NCBI GenBank assembly: GCA_015698045.1
Contig: BLAL01000040.1
Span: 1,280,501 to 1,344,500, forward strand
Source: Rhizophagus clarus
Lineage: Eukaryota; Glomeromycota; Glomeromycetes; Glomerales; Glomeraceae
Length of the DNA stretch: 64,000 nucleotides
Direction of reading: 5' to 3'
The position numbers and the translations under genes are program-made. The notes below the pieces were generated by a model that saw nothing but the letters and a program-made list of their open reading frames with translations, ran no database searches and had not been told where the DNA came from. Positions 56,701 to 64,000 of the stretch are shown here, in pieces (positions within the stretch are counted from its first letter, which is position 1; every line of letters starts with the position of its first letter).

Positions 56701-58989
56701 GAAATGGTTTATAAAAACTGTTATTTTAAATAAAAAAAATATTTTTTAATATAAACATCACAAAAAAATTTTGCTTATTTTAATATAAATTATAAGATTA
56801 TAAATTAACTTTATATATTAGTTTTAATAAAAACATTTGCTTATTTTAAAGTAAAATTTTATTAAATTATCTTTATCTTTATATATATTTTTTGAAATCT
56901 TATTTATACTATTAAGAGACAAGTCATCATTCAATCAGAGAAAATGATCATTAATTTGATAGATTTTATAATTAATAAAAAAAAGTTTTGGAATTTCTTT
57001 TTTTTTACTATAAATTTTTATTCTAATAAGTGAAAAAAATAGTATACAATAATTTTTCTGACCAAATAAATATTTTATAAAATTTGTATTATAAGTATAT
57101 ACTATGTATGGTATTGATAGGAACTGTACAAATCTAATAAAGAATGTGCATATTAAAATTACTCAAATAGAGCTAAATAAAGGGTTAAAAAATAAATAAA
57201 AATCAAATATAACTTAGTTATAGTGAAAATGTTCAAAAATATTTCATCTAATATTTGAGTTAATAGAAAATTTACTATTGGAATCTCACATTTTTACATA
57301 GAAAAGTCAAAGGCATGAAACTTTAGAAATTTCAAAATTTGCAAGTAACTTAATTAGGATTGACACTATTAATTACCATTTTTAAAATTAGTATATTATA
57401 TCATGTGATAAGATGACAATCTGATAAGAAGATTATTTTTTATGATAAATTGCATAAATTGGCATTATTAAAATTTACCAGTTAAGTGGTGATTTGTTCC
57501 TTAATAATATTTTAGATTTTACCTGACAATACTTATTCTGATATATATTTTCTTTATTTTTTATGAATTGTATTTAATTAATTATGAAAATTTCTTTACA
57601 AATTGCAAATTAATTAAAATGTAACCTTGTATAAATATAAGAATTATTTAGTACTCTTCTGATAGGTTTAATATATATTATATAGCAAATTAAGAAAAAA
57701 TTTTCCAATTTTTTTTTGGCTGTTTTGTTTTTTTTCATTTTTCTTTATTTTGTATTGAATTATGTAGAACTAATAAGATTATTAATATTATTATTTTAAA
57801 ATATTTTATATTTAATTACCAATGTATTTAGTATTTAGTAATACTGTATAAGCAGAAAATATTTATTGAGTTATTGTAACAGTTTTCTATGGAACTTTTG
57901 AATTCACTAACAGCTAAAATAATAAAGTTATACTAATATTTCTAAAAAGCAAAATACTTTTATTTTATATTTTATACTATATATTTTTTTTTTTTTTGAC
58001 TTACTGTAAATCATCAAAACATGTTTTTTAAACTATTTTAAAATAATTTATGCAATTATAACATAATGGGTTGTTTATTAAATAAATGGTCTGCATAATA
58101 AGTCTTCCAAAAAAAATTTTAAAGGAAAAAAGTTATAATAAAAATAAGATGATTAAAAAATGTAATTTTATTTTAATGTCTTTTATCCTTGTATATATGT
58201 TTGATTTTGTTTAGATAGAGTAGTTTAGCTTATAGATAAAAAAGATTAACAACAGAGTTGTTAAAATCAGCCTGGCTTCATTAGGATCAATGGTAATAAA
58301 AGGCGTTCATTAAGTGTATATCTTTTATATAAAATATGTTCTTTATCATATTCAGTTTTAATAAAGATTATACAGTTACTATCTTTAAAAAAATATTTTA
58401 GAATCGATTTATTACTCAATCTGAATATATCCAAATAATTATTCTTTATGAGTTGTTATAGATATAGACAAAGAAATAAAAAATTTAAGAATAATTACAT
58501 ACAGCTCAAGTGAATTTTATAATCAAATTTATATTTACTCAGATTATATTATTAGATTATCAATCAGGGTATGATCAGAGTATTTTTTAATTTCAAAATA
58601 TTTTTAAGAATTTACAGTTATATTAAATTTCTAAATTTTGACATCATCATTCGCAATGTAATCAGAATATTTTCAGCGATATTTGTAAAATATTCAGAAA
58701 AAATTTGGAATGTGTTGAATAAAAATTTTTTATAGGGTCTACTGTCAAATATCAGTTTTTAGAAACGTCGTGTGTCAAAAGTTATAGGCTTCGAGACATT
58801 CATTAAGAATAAATGATTCATATTCAAAGATAAACAGTTATACGATAGTTATACAAGTTATGAGTTGTCTCCTACATACTCCTAGATATCAGCATATCAG
58901 TTTATTACATTTTCATAATAAATACACATAATATGGCTAAATATTTATAGCATTTTTTTTTATTGTGATCAAAATATTACAGAAAATTG
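56701..58989. other. A/T-rich intergenic, no gene
   Basis: I find no open frame of note, no clear repeat ends and no RNA gene. It forms the 3' flank of the SAM-domain gene. Confidence 0.4.
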
Positions 58990-60692
58990 CTATTTAATAG
59001 CAATATTTTTAATTTCACTCAATATCGTGTTAACTTTTTGATCAATTACGTTAATTTTTTGATCTATCTTGTTAATTTTTTGGTTCATCTCGTTAATTTT
59101 TTTAATACCCTGTCCCATTTCTAAGCTTAATAAACGATGAGTTTCCAATTCTATACAATTTTGTATGTTATACTGTTTTGGTCGACCTATTTTTCCATAC
59201 ATTGCAGTATTTTTGGCATTTTCAAATGCTTTAACCACCTCTGGTTTTATATGTACATGTAAATGCCCATGGCACTCTTTCGCTTGGCTGTCTTTAGCCT
59301 CAGTGGATTCCCATTTTCCAAAGTTTAAAGCCAAAAGTTCAATTGGATTACTGATAGGTGGTTCATGAATAATATTTTCCAGATATGAGGATATGAAATA
59401 ACCCAACACCCATTCCCAAAATTTTCCGTCTACAACTAAATCCTTATTTGTTTTATGATTGTCAGGTTTATTAACCATGCAATACATTGGATTAGCACAT
59501 ATAAGAATATCACGAATATCATCTTGATGGGACACACAAATCCACTCATCCTCTTCCAAAACAATACGTTCCTTCTCCACATACCAGTTGCAGTATCGAG
59601 TAGGTCGAGTTTGTTGTGGAGCTAATCCTGCACAAAAAATGGAAGGTGTTTCATAGTTTGGGTTATGGACCTTACTAGAACGTACTCTTTTTGGATTATC
59701 TGATATATGTTTAGAATGGTTATTTATATTTATAGTAGTATATTACATCAAAATGATTGCATAATGTTAATATAATTCATTGAACACTCACATTTGTAAT
59801 TTCCTACGGTTTTTGAAGTACAAACATTTTTGTTTTTATTATTTGTTTTATCAGTTGGTGTTTCATCAGTTGGTGTAGGCGGATATATACAATCCGCATG
59901 ATGCCAACAGTATACTTTAGAAAGTATTGAACTCTTGTCAGATTGAACATTTTCTAACATCTTACATTCGCTTCTGATGCTGTTTACATAAATTCTTGCA
60001 ATTTCTAATGTAAGTTGAAAGTCATTAGTTACTTTATGTAACATATCAAACCATGTAACAGAATCTAACTGCATAATATATTCCCATTTATGATCATTAA
60101 TGGGGCGCAATTCAACTCTGTACGAAACTTGGAAGTTATTTTCATTTTTAATAAACTCAAGACATTTTTTCCCCATCTTAACCAATCCTTCGGCAGGTTT
60201 ATTATAAGGTTTAGAAATTTTATTAATAATTCCTACTTTTACTGCTGGGCTTGTCCACCAATTTAAATCTTTATAAATAAGGTACGATTCATTTTTATCA
60301 TCACATTGATTGATAGATGCTAATTTTTCAGAAAGAAATTTCTGTAAGTGTTCAGATACTGTCTCAGAAAATATGTATTTATCGTTAGATGTCAGTGTTT
60401 CAGAAGACAAGAATGACCTTGACCTCGACTTTTTCTCCTCAATCTCTTTAAAGAACCCCAAGAGTCTTTTTGCAGGTCCGTAAGCCATTCCACAATGATC
60501 AAATTCTTCCTGGGACAGGCCAAAGAGGTCACGGCCAATAAACTTCTCCTTACGAATTATTTCAAAGTCATCATTGTCAAGCTTCAAGTTCTCTTCCGTA
60601 TGCAAAAAATTGATAAGTTCTTCTGTATTATAATTTTTAATTTCATCTAACGTGATGAACCACTCATATCCAAGTGAACTAGTTTCAGACAT
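58990..60692 (-). CDS. SAM-domain protein with C-terminal coiled coil, two exons (536 aa)
   Basis: Exon 1 (59,792-60,692) and exon 2 (58,990-59,699) join through a GTGAGT donor and an ATATATCAG acceptor. The total of 1,611 bp is 537 codons. Residues about 18-90 form a SAM domain: YNTEELINFLHTEENLKLDN, then RKEKFIGRDLFGLSQEEFDH, then MAYGPAKRLLGFFKEIEEKK, with the typical five-helix spacing and the closing G-x-A-x-RLL. SAM domains mediate protein-protein contacts and polymers. The middle is unrecognised, with conserved-looking NPNYETPSIFCAGLAPQQTR at the exon joint. Residues about 490-536 are heptads (INEMNQKINKIDQKINVIDQ) that should form a coiled coil. SAM proteins of this layout are numerous in Rhizophagus. 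The exact role is unknown. The frame is intact, and the gene is divergent from the H2A gene. Confidence 0.75.
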
Positions 60693-61622
60693 TAGGGAAT
60701 ATTAAGTTCAGGTGAAAGAAAGTGTATTGCGTTAGAATTTTTTTCTTTTTGGTATTTTTTTTTTTGGTTTGCAAAATTAAAAACTTTATTGAATTAGAAT
60801 TTTATACAATTATAACAATATAATCAATATATGATTGTTTTTAACTATGAATCATCAAGAGATATTATACAAATTAGCGTAATCTGCAGTATTTTTTTAA
60901 CGACGAGTGGAAATCTACCGCAGTATATATACTCGGAAAAATTCTTTGCCATTAGCAAATTGCTTTTTTTCTTCGTTTCTCAGAAAAAAGAAAATAGTAA
61001 AATAGTTATCTAGAGGGTGCTACAGATATAAAGCTTATCACTTTGAGGGTTTATATGGCCGAAAAAGGCAGACAACATGGACAAATCTCAAATCACTACT
61101 CTACTTGCATTCGTTATTCCGGAGACGAAACCATGCATTTTATGTAATATCTCAATATATCAATAAATCATTACACTCTGATACTATATGAATAATTACT
61201 ATTTTTAAGTATAGACAATGGACTAACGCAATAAATTTCCAATTTTTTTTTTTTTTAATAGGATAATGGTCTAACACGGATTATAAATTAGGAGAGTGAA
61301 AATTAGACATAGATACTGAAGTTAACCTTTTTGTAATAATGAGGGGAATTGAATCGTTTAAAATATAGCGTGAATAATTTTTAATCAGAATTAATCAATG
61401 ACAAATTATTTGTCATTTAAATAATATAATTAATAAAAATTAATGACTAATTATTGTATGGTTATGAATTTATATGATTAAAAAAAAAAATCAAAAGATA
61501 ATACATAATGACATATAATTGGAAATATAAAAGGGCTGAAATTTATTATTTCTTTCTTTTTTACCGTGATTTATCAAATCCTTTACTGTACTCTTTTAAT
61601 TCTTTTAATATTCAAAAAAAAA
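60693..61622. promoter_or_regulatory. Divergent promoter region, SAM gene and H2A gene
   Basis: This 930-bp stretch must contain the promoters of both neighbours. A TATATATA box lies at 60,923-60,930. Just upstream of the H2A start is AATATAAAAGGGC (about 61,524-61,536), a plausible TATA box some 90 bp before the ATG, followed by a pyrimidine run at 61,545-61,563. Operator-like motifs were not identified. Confidence 0.4.
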
Positions 61623-62269
61623 ATGTCTACTCGTAGTAGAAAAGAAACTGGCATTAGGAAAGATACTAGTAGTAAAAAAAATGCTAAAGTTATTAGCAGA
61701 AAGGTAATAGAAGAAAAGAAATTAACTTCAAGATCTGTAAGGGTATGTTTTTTATTAAAAGATAAATTGTTTTAAAAGATTTTATTTTATTATTTTTTCT
61801 TTTTCCTTAATATATTTTATTGATATTTTAGGCTGGTCTTCAATTTCCAGTTGGGCGTATTCATCGTTTACTTCGAAAAGGAAATTATGCACCACATATT
61901 GGTTCTGGCGCACCCGTTTTCCTTGCAGCAACTATTGAATATTTGGTGGCTGAAATAGTAGAACTTGCTGGTAATGCTGCTGAAGATAACCGTAAAAAAA
62001 GAATCAGTCCTCGTCATCTTCAGTTGGCTATTCGTAATGATGATGAATTACATAAATTACTTGAAGATGTTACAATTGCTCAGGGAGGGGTTTTACCTAA
62101 TATTCACAAAGTCTTATTACCACCACAAAAAACAAAAAGTAAGTTTTATAAAAAAAATGATTTTTTATTTTATTTTATTTTATTTTATTTTATTTTATTT
62201 TTTTAATCTAATTAAATAAAATGATTAAAAATAATAGATGAGAAGGACAATCAGTCGGAAGAGAAATAA
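61623..62269 (+). CDS. Histone H2A variant, three exons (152 aa)
   Basis: Exons 61,623-61,742, 61,832-62,138 and 62,238-62,269 total 459 bp, 153 codons. The histone fold is clear: [20 protein letters not shown], then AAVxEYL-type helix [20 protein letters not shown], then [20 protein letters not shown], then [20 protein letters not shown]. Acidic-patch residues of AEIVELAGN and NDDELHKLL are kept. Odd points are an N-terminal tail of about 40 residues (usual is about 20), LLEDV in place of the usual LLGGV, and a short acidic C-tail [10 protein letters not shown] without the S-Q-E/D motif of H2A.X. Exon 3 is inferred from the GTAAGT donor and ATAATAG acceptor. Without it the frame runs 22 codons into T-rich sequence. 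It acts in the nucleosome as partner of H2B, and is a diverged paralog and not the main H2A. Confidence 0.85.
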
Positions 62270-62440
62270 AAAATCACATATAATGAGATTAAACCTCGTA
62301 GTATTTCAAATTTGTATTAAATTTGATTTAGATTTTTAATATAAAAATAAAGTGAAATTTTCTGCTATCAGTAATAACAATCGGGATATCCCATATTCCA
62401 ATATTTCTATAACAGTGAATACGTCAGCTAACTTTGTGCA

Positions 62441-63690
62441 TTAAATATATCTGAATACGTTCGACAAGGCGTTCCAGCTTACAAATATTCTACCACGGAT
62501 ATTTCCTAATACAAGTATTTCAAAGAGCTTAAAGTTCTTTGTTGTATTCTTGATCGAACGTGATGCCATTATAGTTGAAACGCGTAAGTTGATTTCTTTT
62601 TTAAAGGTGGTGTAGAGATTTAAGTAGTGATTTTCGGGATTAGGAGTTGAAGAGATGCCATAAAGGAATAAATCAAGGTATTTATGACTTCCTGTAATAT
62701 AAAAATATCTATCATCTCTAGCCCTAAGCATCAATTGAGTGCTTTTAATTTTTTTCTAAGTATAATCTTTCTTTTATACATACCTGATTAAAAAAATCTA
62801 GAAGTATATTGCACAATACAACGGTACATGACCAAAATTAGTCTATTCTATTAGAATTAAGATTAAATCTTAAAAGAAAATTATCTTGCGCAGCGCTATA
62901 CTTAGTAAAGCCCTTCGCAAGCGAATGCTGTAACTTTGCACAATTTTCGTCGCATCGTTTAAAATGTGTCACGTGAATAAATAAGGTATGAGAATGACAA
63001 TTATTGGCAATTGCTTTAATAAACATCCCCATGTCACCAGTAACTTTATCTTTTGTATAAATATGAACATTACTTTTGTTTTTTCAATTAACTTTGTTAA
63101 ATCTCTAAATCATGATAACCCATTGATAGTGAGAATGAAAAGATATTGTTGAAATTCTTTGATATCGCCCTTAATATCATCAAAACTTTTATAAATTGAA
63201 ATATGCTTTAAATTAATGAGTGATGTTAAGATCGAAGGTGAAATAATGAGAATTGAATCTAAATGAAGTTCAGTTATCGTGTTGTCGTTTTTCCTCAATG
63301 CTTCACTTAATTCTTGTATTTTACTTTCTCATTATTAGGTCGAATCGATATTTTTTTCAATTTTCTTTGAGCATCGATTAAGGAAATTAAACCGGGTCTC
63401 TCGAATACAACATTTGATAGTTAATTGAGCTATCTTATAAGGAGAGTAAGAATTTACGAAACTAGTATCAATATGTAAATTATAAGGTTGAGAAAAACAT
63501 GTTAAAGCACCTGGAAATGATGAGTTTCCCAATGTAATTCTTTAATATTCTTACAATCACTTACAAATAATTTACAAGCTTCTCGTTCTACAAGATCAAT
63601 TTTACTATTATCATTAATATGAATAAAATTTTCATCGAAAATCATTTTCGTAATTCAATCTATAATATAAGATTTTGGAAATTTACAATA
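62441..63690 (-). pseudogene. F-box/LRR-like protein pseudogene
   Basis: Four consecutive minus-strand pieces in different frames make one degraded protein. They are 63,335-63,640 (FPGALTCFSQPYNLHIDTSF), 63,110-63,298 (TITELHLDSILIISPSILTS and LINLKHISIYKSFDDIKGDI), 62,838-63,060 (GDMGMFIKAIANNC) and 62,441-62,734 (YLDLFLYGISSTPNPENHYL, KNFKLFEILVLGN). The phrases resemble the leucine-rich C-terminal half of the large F-box protein family of Rhizophagus, which recruits targets to SCF ubiquitin ligases. The F-box itself is not visible in this window. Stops and frame changes show that it is not functional. Confidence 0.45.
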
Positions 63691-64000
63691 AATTATACAT
63701 TTAAAAAGTTTAGAAATTATGGGTATTGTTAATGGTAAATTTAATCATCATGATATCTGATAAAATTTGGTTTGTATCGGATGAGAAAAGAGAGTATTAT
63801 ATTCAAAATCTTTCTCATCGATTATTTTCTATCTTCTTATAATTGATTAATAAGACAATCCTTGTTGAGTTTAATCATTTTTATTTATTTAAATTATTCG
63901 ATGTGGCGCGATAAAGAAAATCAGTTACACGTGACTATAGTAAATCAAGCCACTTTGCGGCGCAGCAAAGAATTCAATTCTTGAAATTGAAGTAAACGTA
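63690..64000. other. Right edge of window, nothing recognised
   Basis: A/T-rich sequence ending at the window boundary. It may include degraded upstream parts of the F-box-like pseudogene. Confidence 0.3.

Noticed and set aside
62139-62206. Extension of the H2A frame into [20 protein letters not shown].
   Set aside because: It is the T-rich intron read through. A GTAAGT donor lies exactly at the change, and a downstream acceptor gives an in-phase acidic tail typical of H2A ends.
1-64000. tRNA, rRNA, CRISPR and bacterial-type operon features.
   Set aside because: I scanned for T-loop GTTCGANNC motifs, regular direct repeats with unique spacers and ribosome binding sites before clustered frames. 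None was convincing, and the introns show a eukaryotic genome.

Overview
The window looks like nuclear DNA of an arbuscular mycorrhizal fungus, most likely Rhizophagus irregularis or a close Glomeromycotina relative. This is inferred from the extreme A+T content, the short GT-AG introns (about 55-95 bp) in every spliced gene, the heavy load of DNA transposons, MITEs and minisatellites, and several protein families I recognise from that genome (HMG-box, SAM-domain and F-box/LRR-like proteins and a Tnp2-like transposase with a C-terminal module). No rRNA, tRNA or CRISPR was seen.

Positions 1-29,200 are almost entirely repeats. There is one weak spliced gene fragment (519-1067), a degenerate tandem array (3.3-6.65 kb) carrying two nested hAT-type MITEs with 8-bp target duplications, a decayed coding repeat (7.2-9.4 kb), and one single-exon HMG-box-like gene (11,856-12,227, minus). 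A 2.1-kb Mutator-like inverted-repeat element (13,896-16,038) is filled with a polypurine minisatellite. Further on come a 115-bp tandem array, a 2.3-kb MITE-like element enclosing about 20 copies of a hairpin-forming 78-bp unit, a pyrimidine tract with intron-like micro-exons, and large A/T-rich arrays.

Positions 29,200-40,200 hold broken genes: a Tnp2-like transposase (29,804-33,425, minus), a 3-kb inverted repeat element, a multi-exon hypothetical gene with an ER/K single-helix tract (36,705-38,275), the end of a Tc1/mariner transposase whose third catalytic residue is replaced, and a two-exon, two-zinc-knuckle protein (39,339-40,188, minus).

Positions 40,900-50,670 are the core of the window: two complete DNA transposons about 0.8 kb apart, with transposase genes in the same orientation. 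Element 1 (40,911-45,511) has perfect 36-bp terminal inverted repeats, an 8-bp duplication and an uninterrupted eight-exon gene for a 1,140-residue protein. Element 2 (46,342-50,662) has 20-bp perfect inverted repeats and TTAA flanks. It encodes a roughly 1,155-residue protein with a cysteine-rich region and a homeodomain-like tail, read in a single frame apart from two in-frame TGA codons.

Positions 50,700-64,000 hold host-like genes: a W-P-Q repeat protein gene (51,256-52,933) with a partial second copy of its 5' end, a WD40 fragment resembling the end of Cdc20/Cdh1, a two-exon SAM-domain gene (58,990-60,692, minus) divergent from a three-exon histone H2A variant gene (61,623-62,269, plus), and an F-box/LRR-like pseudogene. 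The transposases act on their own elements. The H2A variant would act in chromatin. No metabolic operon or pathway is visible.
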